Notes: generated from the sequence alone by a model not told the origin. Shown: positions 26,123-34,874, counted from the stretch's first letter. The stretch: 64,000 nt of DNA from Sunxiuqinia sp963677175 (GCA_963677175.2 CAXXES010000001.1:62001-126000), one strand, 5' to 3'. Program-made: numbers and translations.

Positions 26123-27718
26123 TTACCCCCCCGCTTTGGAGGGGCCGGGGGAGGCTTCTAAAGAGTTGGAGGGGGCTTCAACCCTATGTTCCAACAAGTT
26201 CAACATCCGAACCGTGGCTTTTATGGCCGCCGCCGTTTGGTCAGGATCGAGCCCGCGGGTTTTAAACTCCCGCCCAAGTTCCCAAATGATCACACTTTCG
26301 ACCAGCGCGTCGGTTTTTCCTCCCGGAGGAATCGTGACACTGTAGTCAAGCAATTTTGGGAAAGGCTTTTTCAGTCGCCGGTAAATATTCTTCAGTGCAT
26401 TCATAAACGCATCGTACTGTCCGTCACCCGAGGCGCTCGCTTCGTAGGTTTTTCCACAAATATCAATGCTCACTGTCGCCGAAGGTTTAAGCCCCATCGC
26501 ATGCGCCAAAGCGTAATTGTTGATGCTTATCTTTTGCTCCATGCTTTCCTGTAACACATCAGCAACAATGTAGGGCAGGTCTTCAGCCGTCACCGTTTCC
26601 TTCTTATCTCCCAGATCAATAATCCGGTTGGTCACCATCTTTAATGACTCCGGATCGAGCTCAATACCCATTTCTTCGAGGTTGGCTTTAATATTGGCTT
26701 TACCCGAAGTTTTGCCCAGCGCATAACTGCGAACGCGACCAAAACGCTCCGGCAGCAGATCGTTGAAGTATAAATTGTTTTTGTTGTCACCATCGGCATG
26801 AATCCCGCTGCATTGCGTAAACACAAACTCACCAATCAGGGGTTTGTTTGTCGGAATACGAATGCCTGAAAAACTTTCAACCAGCTTCGAAATCCTGTTC
26901 AACATGGTTTCATTCACCTTGGTCTCCATGTGCAGGTGATCTTTGATGGTGGCAATCACACTCGAAAGTGGCGCATTGCCGGCCCGTTCACCCAGCCCAT
27001 TAACCGTCGTGTGTACGCAACGGATTCCCGCCTTGATGGCATGAAAGACATTGGCAATCGCCAAATCATAGTCATTATGCGCATGAAAATCAAATTCAAC
27101 TTCCGGGAAGCTTTCAATCATTTCCTTACAGAACTCATAGGTTTCATCCGGATCCAAAATACCCAAGGTATCGGGCAGCATAATCCGCTGAATGTTCATT
27201 TCCTTGAGTTGGGAAACCATAAAATGGACGTAATCCCTGGAATTCCGCATCCCATTCGACCAGTCTTCCAGGTAGACGTTCACTGCAATTCCCAGCTCTG
27301 TCGCATAATCAATTGATTTTTGAATATCGGAGATGTGTTCCTCGGGAGTTTTCCGAAGCTGCTGGGTAACGTGTTTATACGATCCCTTACAAAGCAGGTT
27401 AATCACCTTTCCGCCTGCCCGGTTAATCCAGTCCAACGAAATTTTGCCATCCACAAATCCAAGGATTTCTACCCGGTTGAGATGACCATGTTCGGTAGCC
27501 CAGGACATAATTCGACGGGCAGCTTCAAATTCGCCCTCTGAAACGCGTGCCGATGCAATTTCTATGCGATCAACCTTAACACTTTCCAGCAAGACTTTTG
27601 CAACACTTAGTTTCTCGGTATCAGTAAATGAAACACCCGAGGTCTGTTCTCCATCCCTCAGTGTTGTATCCATAATACTAAGCACTTGGTTTTGAACCGC
27701 TACCACTTTTCCCATCAT
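26123..27718 (-). CDS. Second isopropylmalate/citramalate synthase-like enzyme
   Basis: 531 residues of the DRE-TIM metallolyase family: MDTTLRDGEQTSGVSF at the N-terminus, HAHNDYDLAIANVFHAIKAG with metal-binding His residues, and a C-terminal LeuA regulatory domain (about 380-515). It condenses acetyl-CoA with a 2-oxoacid. Lacking the longer LeuA pattern, it may be a citramalate synthase (isoleucine route from pyruvate) or a second 2-isopropylmalate synthase; sequence reading alone does not settle this. The last ~20 residues (EAPSNSLEASPGPSKAGG) are encoded by a GC-rich intergenic palindrome and are probably not functional. Confidence 0.82.
   Translation of the reverse strand: MMGKVVAVQNQVLSIMDTTLRDGEQTSGVSFTDTEKLSVAKVLLESVKVDRIEIASARVSEGEFEAARRIMSWATEHGHLNRVEILGFVDGKISLDWINRAGGKVINLLCKGSYKHVTQQLRKTPEEHISDIQKSIDYATELGIAVNVYLEDWSNGMRNSRDYVHFMVSQLKEMNIQRIMLPDTLGILDPDETYEFCKEMIESFPEVEFDFHAHNDYDLAIANVFHAIKAGIRCVHTTVNGLGERAGNAPLSSVIATIKDHLHMETKVNETMLNRISKLVESFSGIRIPTNKPLIGEFVFTQCSGIHADGDNKNNLYFNDLLPERFGRVRSYALGKTSGKANIKANLEEMGIELDPESLKMVTNRIIDLGDKKETVTAEDLPYIVADVLQESMEQKISINNYALAHAMGLKPSATVSIDICGKTYEASASGDGQYDAFMNALKNIYRRLKKPFPKLLDYSVTIPPGGKTDALVESVIIWELGREFKTRGLDPDQTAAAIKATVRMLNLLEHRVEAPSNSLEASPGPSKAGG
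26125..26175. repeat. GC-rich palindromic repeat encoding a gene's 3' end
   Basis: CCCCCCCGCTTTGGAGGGGC, then GGGGGAGGCTTC and, further on, GGAGGGGGCTTC. Same family as 20609 and 29848. It supplies the final codons and stop of the LeuA-like gene. Confidence 0.6.
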
Positions 27719-27729
27719 GATCTGTTTTT

Positions 27730-28314
27730 TTATTTTTCAAAAGCCTCGATCTCTTCTTTCATATCCACCAGAAAGTCGATGTCATCCAACCCGTTTTGCA
27801 AGCAGTGCTTTTTGTATGGATTAATTTCAAATTCTTCCGACTCACCGGTAGCCAGCATGATGAATTTTTGAGTTGCAAGATCAACTTCAAACTCCGTTGA
27901 AGGATCATGTTCGATGGCGTTGAAAATCTTTTCAAGGAACGCCGGAGAAACCACAACCGGTAATAGGCCATTATTCAGCGCATTTCCTTTAAAGATATCA
28001 GCAAAGAAGCTGGACACCACCACGCGGAAGCCATAATCATAAATTGCCCAGATCGCATGCTCGCGGCTTGATCCGCTACCAAAGTTTTTACCGCCAACAA
28101 GAATTTTCCCGGAGTATTTGCTGTCGTTTAAAGGAAAATCGGCAATGGGTTGGTTGGCCTTGTTGTAACGCCAGTCGCGAAACAAATTATCGCCAAAGCC
28201 CTTACGCTCAATTGCCTTCAAAAAACGGGCAGGAATAATCTGGTCAGTATCCACATTCTCCACAGGCATCGGCACTGCCGGAGATGTTAATGTATTGAAT
28301 TTATCGTATGCCAT
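27730..28314 (-). CDS. leuD: 3-isopropylmalate dehydratase small subunit
   Basis: 194 residues. MAYDKFNTLTSPAVPMPVEN leads into NVDTDQIIPARFLK, and GKNFGSGSSREHAIWAIYDYGFR is the signature swivel-domain motif. With LeuC it isomerises 2-isopropylmalate to 3-isopropylmalate. It lies 64 bases after leuC and 11 bases before the second LeuA-like gene. Length is as usual for the family. Confidence 0.96.
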   Translation of the reverse strand: MAYDKFNTLTSPAVPMPVENVDTDQIIPARFLKAIERKGFGDNLFRDWRYNKANQPIADFPLNDSKYSGKILVGGKNFGSGSSREHAIWAIYDYGFRVVVSSFFADIFKGNALNNGLLPVVVSPAFLEKIFNAIEHDPSTEFEVDLATQKFIMLATGESEEFEINPYKKHCLQNGLDDIDFLVDMKEEIEAFEK

Positions 28315-28378
28315 AGAAATTAATGAGTTAATGAATTTATAATTATCTGTTTTTCAATAACAATACCTATTCCGTTGT

Positions 28379-29779
28379 TTACATGAGCTCCCGTGGATCG
28401 GTGATCACACCGGTTACCGCCACGGCTGCAGCAGTCAGCGGGCTGGCCAGCATGGTGCGGGCTCCTGGTCCCTGACGACCTTCAAAGTTCCGGTTCGAAG
28501 TAGAAACCGCGTATTTGCCTTCGGGAATTTTATCATCGTTCATGGCCAAACACGCAGAGCATCCTGGCTGACGAAGAGCCATTCCAGCTGCTTCAAAGAT
28601 CTTGTCCAATCCTTCAGCAATGATTTGCTTCTCTACCGCTTTTGAGCCGGGCACCAACCAAACATTAATATCGGCGGCTTTCTGTTTGCCTTTCACAAAC
28701 TGTGCGAATGCGCGGAAATCTTCAATCCGTCCGTTGGTACAGCTTCCAAGGAAAACGTAGTCAACTTTCTTGCCTTTCATAGCTTCACCCGGATGATAAT
28801 CCATGTATTTCAGCGATTTCAGGAAAGTTGTTTTATCAGTTCCCAGCAACTCTTCACCCAGTGGAATGTTGCGTGTCACGCCAATTCCCATACCCGGATT
28901 CGTACCGTAAGTAATCATTGGCTCAATGTCGGCTGCATCAAAATGGTATTCGGTATCAAACTGAGCGTCTGCATCCGAATTCAAAGATTTCCAGTGTTCA
29001 ACGGCTTTGTCCCAATCCGCTCCTTTGGGAGCAAACTGACGACCTTTGATGTAGCTGATGGTTGTTTCGTCCGGGGCAATCATTCCGCCACGGGCGCCAC
29101 TTTCAATACTCAAATTACAAAGTGTCATTCGGGCTTCCATGCTCAGGCGGGTAATGGCTGATCCGGCGTATTCAATAAAATGGCCGGTGCCACCACTGGT
29201 GGAAATTCTTGAGATGATGTACAGGGCAATGTCTTTTGAAGTAACACCTTTGCCCAACTCTCCATCAACGGTGATGCGCATTTTTTTAGGCTTGGGCTGC
29301 ATAATGCATTGGCTGGCCAGCACCATCTCTACTTCGCTGGTTCCAATTCCAAAGGCAATAGCACCGAAAGCCCCGTGCGTAGACGTATGACTGTCGCCAC
29401 AAACAATGGTCATGCCCGGCTGAGTCAAGCCCATTTCAGGCCCAATGATGTGAACCACGCCATGCCCTTCGCTACCTAAACCATGGTAGATAATGTCATG
29501 CTCTTCGCAATTGCTTTTCAGCATCTCCACCTGGTGGCGCGAAAGTTCATCCTTAATGCTTAACTCCTGATCAATTGTTGGTACATTGTGGTCAGGTGTG
29601 GCCGTTGTTTGATCCGGACGAAAAACTTTAAGCCCGCGGTTCTTCAATCCTAAAAAGGCAACTGGGCTGGTCACTTCGTGAATGAAATGACGATCGATAT
29701 ACAATACACTTGGGCCTGCTTCCACTTTCTTCACCACGTGCGCATCCCAAATTTTGTCGAATAATGTTTTTGCTTCCAT
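28379..29779 (-). CDS. leuC: 3-isopropylmalate dehydratase large subunit
   Basis: 466 residues, the same length as E. coli LeuC. The [4Fe-4S] ligands are Cys347 (FLGSCTNGRIEDF), Cys407 and Cys410 (PGCSACLAMN). CGDSHTSTHGAFGAIAFGIG and the SGARGGMIAPDETT segment are aconitase-family signatures. It forms the heterodimer with LeuD encoded next to it. Confidence 0.97.
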   Translation of the reverse strand: MEAKTLFDKIWDAHVVKKVEAGPSVLYIDRHFIHEVTSPVAFLGLKNRGLKVFRPDQTTATPDHNVPTIDQELSIKDELSRHQVEMLKSNCEEHDIIYHGLGSEGHGVVHIIGPEMGLTQPGMTIVCGDSHTSTHGAFGAIAFGIGTSEVEMVLASQCIMQPKPKKMRITVDGELGKGVTSKDIALYIISRISTSGGTGHFIEYAGSAITRLSMEARMTLCNLSIESGARGGMIAPDETTISYIKGRQFAPKGADWDKAVEHWKSLNSDADAQFDTEYHFDAADIEPMITYGTNPGMGIGVTRNIPLGEELLGTDKTTFLKSLKYMDYHPGEAMKGKKVDYVFLGSCTNGRIEDFRAFAQFVKGKQKAADINVWLVPGSKAVEKQIIAEGLDKIFEAAGMALRQPGCSACLAMNDDKIPEGKYAVSTSNRNFEGRQGPGARTMLASPLTAAAVAVTGVITDPRELM

Positions 29780-29847
29780 TTATATTATATTACAACGTAT
29801 TCTTGAAAAGTTAAAGAAAATCCATTTAGCCAATGGTCCGCTCTCTC

Positions 29848-29882
29848 TTTCTCCCCTCCTTAGGAGGGGTTGGGGGAGCCAA
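29848..29882. repeat. GC-rich palindromic repeat at leuA 3' end
   Basis: CCCCTCC-TTA-GGAGGGG, followed by TTGGGGGAGCC. The leuA stop codon lies inside it, and the last residues GSPNPS are encoded by it. Confidence 0.65.
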
Positions 29883-31377
29883 CCGCGATTTTGTTCACCG
29901 CATCCAGGAATGCTTCCACCGAAGCGGTAATAATGTCGGTATGCGCTCCAAATCCAAAGTATTTCACACCTTCAAAATCCAGTTCCATGTGTACCTTGCC
30001 AACATCATCACTTCCTTTGGTAATGGCCTGAATCAGGAACTCCTCTAAAGTAACCTGTCGGCGAATGATTTGTTTAACAGCGTTGATCGCCGCATCCACC
30101 GGACCGTTACCCGAAGCTGTCGCGTCAAATTTCTCCCCCGCCACATCAATTCGAACTGAAGCCATCGGCTGCAGCGATTTTCCGCTGACCACCTGCAGGA
30201 AGTCCAGCTTTATGCGACGTTCTTTCTGTTCGGCATCACCAACCAGCAAAGCCACATCGTCATCGCGAATGTCCTTCTTCTTGTCAGCCAGCTCCAGAAA
30301 TTTTTCATAAACCTCCTCCAACTGCTCCTTGTTCAGTTCGAAGCCCATAATCTCCAAACGGTGTTTCAGGGCTGCACGTCCGCTGCGCGCGGTCAACACA
30401 ATGGATGATTCATTGATGCCAACATCGGTCGGATCGATGATTTCGTAATTCTCCCTATTTTTCAGCACACCATCCTGGTGAATGCCCGAAGAATGCGCAA
30501 AGGCATTTCGCCCCACAATCGCTTTGTTGGGTTGCACCGGCATGTTCATCAAATTCGAAACCAGTCGGCTTGTTTTATAAATGTTTTTGGTGTTGATGTT
30601 GGTATCGATATTCAACACTTGGTAGCGGCTTTTCAAGGTCATCACCACTTCTTCAAGCGAAGTGTTTCCGGCCCGTTCACCAATCCCATTGATGGTTACT
30701 TCGGCCTGGCGTGCTCCATTCATAATTCCGGCAATGGTGTTTGCTGTTGCCATTCCCAGGTCGTTGTGGCAGTGCGTTGCAATGATTGCCTTTTCAATTC
30801 CGCGAACATTATCCATCAAGTACTTAATCTTTTCGCCAAACTCATAAGGCAAAGTATAGCCGGTTGTATCCGGAATATTCACCACCGTAGCGCCGGCTTT
30901 AATCACGGCCTCAACCACCCGCGCCAGGTATTCATTATCGGAGCGACCGGCATCTTCGGCATAGAATTCCACATCCTCAACATACTTCTTCGCATATTTT
31001 ACAGCAGCAACAGCACGTTCAAGAATTTTCTCAGGCGTCGAGTTGAGTTTATTATAGATGTGATAGGGCGATGTGCCAATCCCAGTATGAATCCGACCCT
31101 TTTTTGCATATTTTAGGGCTTCGGCGGCTACATCAATATCTTTTTCTACTGCGCGGGTAAGGGCACAAATGGTTGGCCAGGTCACCGCTTTTGAAATTTC
31201 GACTACTGATTTGAAGTCACCCGGACTTGATACGGGAAAACCGGCTTCGATCACATCGACGCCCAATTCCTCCAATGCTCTGGCCACTTCAATCTTCTCA
31301 ACCGTGTTTAACTGACACCCGGGAACTTGCTCCCCGTCTCGCAAAGTGGTGTCGAAAATGTACAATCTGTCGCTCAT
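29860..31377 (-). CDS. leuA: 2-isopropylmalate synthase
   Basis: 505 residues. FDTTLRDGEQVPGCQLNTVE begins the DRE-TIM barrel; THCHNDLGMATANTIAGIMNGA carries metal-binding His residues and GNTSLEEVVM follows; the C-terminal 130 residues are the leucine-binding regulatory domain. It condenses acetyl-CoA with 2-oxoisovalerate, the first committed step to leucine. It is the first structural gene of the operon, behind a leader-peptide attenuator, so it is probably controlled both by feedback and by attenuation. The short C-terminal tail derives from a palindromic repeat. Confidence 0.95.
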   Translation of the reverse strand: MSDRLYIFDTTLRDGEQVPGCQLNTVEKIEVARALEELGVDVIEAGFPVSSPGDFKSVVEISKAVTWPTICALTRAVEKDIDVAAEALKYAKKGRIHTGIGTSPYHIYNKLNSTPEKILERAVAAVKYAKKYVEDVEFYAEDAGRSDNEYLARVVEAVIKAGATVVNIPDTTGYTLPYEFGEKIKYLMDNVRGIEKAIIATHCHNDLGMATANTIAGIMNGARQAEVTINGIGERAGNTSLEEVVMTLKSRYQVLNIDTNINTKNIYKTSRLVSNLMNMPVQPNKAIVGRNAFAHSSGIHQDGVLKNRENYEIIDPTDVGINESSIVLTARSGRAALKHRLEIMGFELNKEQLEEVYEKFLELADKKKDIRDDDVALLVGDAEQKERRIKLDFLQVVSGKSLQPMASVRIDVAGEKFDATASGNGPVDAAINAVKQIIRRQVTLEEFLIQAITKGSDDVGKVHMELDFEGVKYFGFGAHTDIITASVEAFLDAVNKIAVGSPNPS

Positions 31378-31422
31378 GATGAAATGATTTATTGATTATC
31401 TGTTTTTACTGTTTCTATCAAA

Positions 31423-31452
31423 GAAAAAAGCCACTCTCGTTTGAGAATGGCT
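31423..31452 (-). terminator. Attenuator terminator upstream of leuA
   Basis: On the minus strand GCCATTCTC-AAAC-GAGAGTGGC (nine pairs, one wobble) followed by six T. It lies about 45 bases before the leuA start and 43 bases after the leader-peptide stop, so it must be read through to express leuA. Confidence 0.9.
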
Positions 31453-31486
31453 TTATGTCTGTTTTTTATAAATTAGTTACTCCATA

Positions 31487-31494
31487 CCATTCTC
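31487..31494 (-). promoter_or_regulatory. Antiterminator segment of the leu attenuator
   Basis: Minus-strand GAGAATGG begins one base after the leader stop codon and is fully complementary to CCATTCTC, the 5' arm of the terminator hairpin. A ribosome at the stop codon would cover it; a ribosome stalled earlier would leave it free. Confidence 0.8.
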
Positions 31495-31495
31495 A

Positions 31496-31561
31496 TTACC
31501 GCATCCAAATTAGAATACCGAGTAGAATACCGAGAATGGAAATGGAATAAATTTGTGTCAT
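31496..31561 (-). CDS. Leader peptide of the leu operon
   Basis: A 21-codon frame (ATG at 31561, TAA at 31496) ahead of leuA. Ten of its residues are Ile (6) or Leu (4), in runs such as ISILGILLGILI; there is no Val. An antiterminator and a terminator follow, the classic plan of translation-coupled attenuation. Too short for annotation by length, but composition and position are decisive. Confidence 0.88.
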   Translation of the reverse strand: MTQIYSISILGILLGILIWMR

Positions 31562-31746
31562 TTCTGCAATGATTTCCTGCAAATATCACAATTTAATTCT
31601 AAAATGAAAACGGAATGGCTTTTTATTTTACGATTCTTAATAAAAAGATTTTGCAGTCTTAATCTCAGAGGATTAAATCCGCTTTCCTTATTTTCCTGGA
31701 TAAAGTGCTTGACAGCTGTTTACAATTCCTAACATTGACATTTTAA

Positions 31747-31779
31747 ATTCCGGGTGCGACTTGGAATCGCGCCCGGAAT
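31747..31779. repeat. Strong inverted repeat between leu leader and ECF operon
   Basis: ATTCCGGGTGCG and CGCGCCCGGAAT (12 pairs with one wobble) around a 9-base loop, without a T-run. It lies between two divergent promoters; role unknown. Confidence 0.6.
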
Positions 31780-31813
31780 AAAACAAGAATTCACCATAAA
31801 ACCAATCCTTTTC

Positions 31814-31841
31814 TGTAACATTTCTTATTAGCTTGCATCAA
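31814..31841 (+). promoter_or_regulatory. Possible ECF-type promoter of the sigma operon
   Basis: TGTAACA at 31814-31820 followed after 14 bases by GCATCA. A TGTAAC-type -35 is seen before many ECF sigma genes in Bacteroidota and would fit self-regulation. Inference. Confidence 0.35.
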
Positions 31842-31867
31842 AGAGGCGAAACTTAAAAAATAAAACA

Positions 31868-32227
31868 ATGGAAGATTTGATGTTAGCATTGATTTGGCTT
31901 GGATTTTTTGCCAGTATCTTTTTGGGATGGTACTATTTTCTGCAAGCCAGGAATAAAGAACGAATGGCACTCATTGAACGCGACAAAGATGTGTCGGAGA
32001 TTTATGCCAAACGCGAATTCCACTTTCGCTTTCCCTGGCTAAAATTGGGTATGATGGTGACAGGCGTGGGCGTAGGGCTTAGCGTAGCGGCTTTAATCAT
32101 GCTCAACCCGGCATGGGAGCAAATGATCCATCGGACAGAGGGATTGTCAATTGCGGCTTCAATCATTCTTTTCGGCGGCATATCAATGGTGATTGCCCAT
32201 TATCTTGACAAGCCGAAAAGCAACTAA
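31868..32227 (+). CDS. DUF6249-like membrane protein
   Basis: 119 residues with three membrane helices (about 4-24, 58-80 and 91-110) and a charged segment between the first two (ARNKERMALIERDKDVSEIY). It resembles the DUF6249 proteins that often precede ECF sigma genes in Bacteroidota. It is first of three genes (5-base gap to the sigma factor, then 1 base). It may take part in signal sensing with the third gene; the function is unknown. Confidence 0.72.
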   Translation: MEDLMLALIWLGFFASIFLGWYYFLQARNKERMALIERDKDVSEIYAKREFHFRFPWLKLGMMVTGVGVGLSVAALIMLNPAWEQMIHRTEGLSIAASIILFGGISMVIAHYLDKPKSN

Positions 32228-32232
32228 TTTCA

Positions 32233-32787
32233 ATGGACGACCTTTACATCCAAAAAGTATTAAACGGCGACACCGAAGGCTTCAGGTATTTTATAAGCAA
32301 TTATAAAGACCTGGCCTTTTCGGTGGCTATTTCTGTCGTTAAGGATGAATTTTGGGCCGAAGAGGTTGTGCAGGAATCGTTTATTAAGGTCTTTCAAAAA
32401 CTGAAAACCTTTAAAGGGCATTCGAGCTTTAAAACCTGGTTTTACCGGATTGTCATCAACGAAGCATTCCAGCGGATGCGAGAAGAAAAAAAGCAGCACA
32501 TATACCAAGATGAGCTTCAGGAAACAGAGCTTGATTCCGTTGAAGGCAATCTGAACGGCCTGACACCGGAAGAACAAACCTTGGTGGTGCAGGAAGCGTT
32601 AAAACTGATTCCGCCAAAGGAAAGTTTGGTGCTACGCTTATTTTATTTGGAAGAGCAACCGAGCAAAACCATTGCCAATGAAACCGGTTGGTCGGAAGCT
32701 AATGTGCGGGTTATTTTACACCGGGGGCGCAAAAATATGCTGGCGGTAGTGAATCAACTGATGTTAAAGGAGCTAAAAACGTTTTGA
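32233..32787 (+). CDS. RNA polymerase ECF sigma factor
   Basis: 184 residues with a region 2 (about 10-80: DLAFSVAISVVKDEFWAEEVVQ, ESFIKVFQKLKTF, FKTWFYRIVINEAF) and region 4 (about 125-178: LKLIPPKESLVLRLFYLEEQ, ANETGWSEANVRVILHRGR). It redirects RNA polymerase to a small regulon. The flanking membrane-protein genes in the same operon are candidates for anti-sigma control. Confidence 0.93.
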   Translation: MDDLYIQKVLNGDTEGFRYFISNYKDLAFSVAISVVKDEFWAEEVVQESFIKVFQKLKTFKGHSSFKTWFYRIVINEAFQRMREEKKQHIYQDELQETELDSVEGNLNGLTPEEQTLVVQEALKLIPPKESLVLRLFYLEEQPSKTIANETGWSEANVRVILHRGRKNMLAVVNQLMLKELKTF

Positions 32788-32788
32788 A

Positions 32789-33133
32789 ATGAATAAGATG
32801 CATCAAGAAGAAAAACTGATCAAAGATTTGATGAAGCATTCGCTCACCAAAATGCCTTTTCAGGATTTTGAAGAGCGCATGATGGATAAGATCTACCAGG
32901 AAAAACGCCAGCACGAATCGGTACTCAATAACATCCGCTTCGCCTGGATTTTCTTCTTTATCGGTCTTTTTCTGGGCTTGGCTATCACCAACATGACGGC
33001 CAACCTGAACGTTCAGCTTTATGGAATTTCACTGAAACAAATCACCTTAGTGATACAAATTGGCATTGCCTTGGTACTGCTGTTTCAATTTGAAAAACTG
33101 CTTGACTTTTCCTTTCGAAAAAAAACGGAGTAA
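32789..33133 (+). CDS. Small two-helix membrane protein, candidate anti-sigma factor
   Basis: 114 residues: a hydrophilic N-terminal half (HQEEKLIKDLMKHSLTKMPF, DFEERMMDKIYQEKRQHE) that could bind a sigma factor, then two membrane helices (about 47-68 and 79-98). It starts one base after the ECF sigma stop, the usual place for an anti-sigma gene. No zinc motif or known domain is visible, so the role is from position. Confidence 0.62.
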   Translation: MNKMHQEEKLIKDLMKHSLTKMPFQDFEERMMDKIYQEKRQHESVLNNIRFAWIFFFIGLFLGLAITNMTANLNVQLYGISLKQITLVIQIGIALVLLFQFEKLLDFSFRKKTE

Positions 33134-33191
33134 AGCATTTCAAATCGTCTTAAAAAGTGTGATCCCAGTTGAAGACAATCAACTTCGCCGG

Positions 33192-33602
33192 CTAAAAAAC
33201 AGTTACGGGTGGTAATTCTTCCTGTTTCTCAAAACGAATGGTGGCGACCAGAACTTCATCGTTGCCCCATCGCTGCGGAGGACAAGTCAACTGCAATCCT
33301 TTTCCCCGCAGCCGGGAGTTGCGGATTTTATCCAAGCCTTCCTCATTCGGAAACAACGAGCCTTCCACATGATGAACGATGTAATCCTTCTCGCGGTTGT
33401 ATTCGTAACTTCCAAAATACGAAACCCTTTGCAGCTCATCCCCGCCCTGTTGTTTGGGCATATATTGAACTGAAAAGTGGCCAGATGCCGAATAATGAAT
33501 GTATCCAATGGCGTCTTCACCAAACGGGTAAACGATTTCGCCATTTTCTTTTTCCGCCTCAAACGATAGAAGCTTATAGGTGCCTTCAATAATACTCTTC
33601 AT
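33192..33602 (-). CDS. Lipocalin-like domain protein
   Basis: 136 residues without a signal peptide. GTYKLLSFEAEKENGEIVYP, then FGEDAIGYIHYSASGHFSVQ and GSYEYNREKDYIVHHVEGSLF match the cytoplasmic lipocalin-like family often seen beside metabolic genes. It probably forms a small beta-barrel binding a hydrophobic ligand; the ligand is unknown. Single gene. Confidence 0.75.
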   Translation of the reverse strand: MKSIIEGTYKLLSFEAEKENGEIVYPFGEDAIGYIHYSASGHFSVQYMPKQQGGDELQRVSYFGSYEYNREKDYIVHHVEGSLFPNEEGLDKIRNSRLRGKGLQLTCPPQRWGNDEVLVATIRFEKQEELPPVTVF

Positions 33603-33704
33603 AGTTTCAATTTTTGAATAATAATATTACACTTTTAACCGCAAATCTCACTTCAAAAAAGACATGTTTAAAAGATTGGTTATTGGTCATTGGGGATTTT
33701 CCCT

Positions 33705-34532
33705 TTACCCTAAGGCGACATCCAAAGTCATCATGAGAGCGAAGCCCAGCATGGCACCGATGGTTGCAATATCCGTATTCTTTTGCAACTGCGATTCGGG
33801 AATGAGTTCCTCAACTACAACATAAATCATGGCACCAGCAGCAAACGACAGCGCATAAGGCAATATGGGCTGCATCATCAACACAGCAGCAGCACCGATC
33901 ACTCCAGCAATTGGTTCCACAATGCCGGAAGCCTGACCATACATAAAGCTTTTCCAGCGGGAAAACCCTTCTCGCCGAAGCGGAACCGAGACAGCCGCCC
34001 CTTCCGGAAAATTCTGAATACCAATACCAATAGCCAAAGCGATTGCACCCGCCAGGGTTGCCCCCGAAGCACCATCAATTGGAGCACTGGCAGCCACCGC
34101 GCCAAAGGCAACGCCTACTGCCAGGCCCTCAGGAATATTGTGTAAGGTGATGGCCATAACAAGCAACACACTCCGCCGCCAGGTGGTTGGAACTCCCTCT
34201 GCTTCTTCGCGCGGAAAGCCCAGGTGAAGGTGAGGCAGCAACTGGTCGGCCAGCCACAAAAAAGCGCCTCCTCCCAAAAAACCGATCACGGCCGGCACCC
34301 AGGGCTGGTCGCTGGTTTCGCGGGCCATCTCAATGGCTGGGTTTAAAAGCGACCAAAAGCTGGCGGCAATCATCACACCAGCGGCAAAGCCAAGCATACC
34401 ATCCATCACTTTTCGGTTGATACGCTTAAAAAAGAAAACCATAGAAGCCCCGACGGCTGTAACGCCCCAGGTAAATAAGGTTGCTAGTAACGCCTGTTTG
34501 ACAGGACCTTGATCAATAAACCATGAAATCAT
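33705..34532 (-). CDS. ZIP-family divalent metal transporter
   Basis: 275 residues, about eight membrane helices. Metal-site motifs of the ZIP family are visible: ITLHNIPEGLAVGVAFG in helix 4 and GIQNFPEGAAVSVPLRREG in helix 5, with a His-containing loop (LLPHLHLGFPREE) before them. It resembles the GufA/ZupT branch that takes up Zn2+ or other divalent cations. Single gene; no metal-responsive site noticed upstream. Confidence 0.9.
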   Translation of the reverse strand: MISWFIDQGPVKQALLATLFTWGVTAVGASMVFFFKRINRKVMDGMLGFAAGVMIAASFWSLLNPAIEMARETSDQPWVPAVIGFLGGGAFLWLADQLLPHLHLGFPREEAEGVPTTWRRSVLLVMAITLHNIPEGLAVGVAFGAVAASAPIDGASGATLAGAIALAIGIGIQNFPEGAAVSVPLRREGFSRWKSFMYGQASGIVEPIAGVIGAAAVLMMQPILPYALSFAAGAMIYVVVEELIPESQLQKNTDIATIGAMLGFALMMTLDVALG

Positions 34533-34643
34533 AATCGAATCTATTTTTCGTTTGAAGTTTTGTTTTCAGCAAAGTTGAAAATACAAAAAAATAACCGATT
34601 CAAAGGCTAGTTGTTCAAAGGTTGTTGGGAAAGATTTGATTTC

Positions 34644-34874
34644 TGCTTTGCACCGAGCAGTTATTGCTTTGCACCGAGCACCTTCTGCTTTGCACCGAGC
34701 GCTTATTGCTTTGCACCGAGCGCTTTCTGCTTTGCACCGAGCGCTTATTGCTTCGCACCGAGCGCTTATTGCTTTACGCGGAGCGCTTTCTGCTTCGCGC
34801 GGAGCGCTTATTGCTTGGCACGGAGCGCTTATTGCTTGGCACGGAGGGGTTATTGCTTGGCACGGAGCTTAGAA
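34644..34874. repeat. 21-bp tandem repeat, 11 units
   Basis: Units start every 21 bases from 34644. The consensus is TGCTTTGCACCGAGCGCTTA plus one base; later units change to TGCTTGGCACGGAGC. Because 21 is a multiple of three, all plus frames stay open, but none looks like a protein. It lies in the gap between the ZIP gene and the ilvC terminator. Confidence 0.88.
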
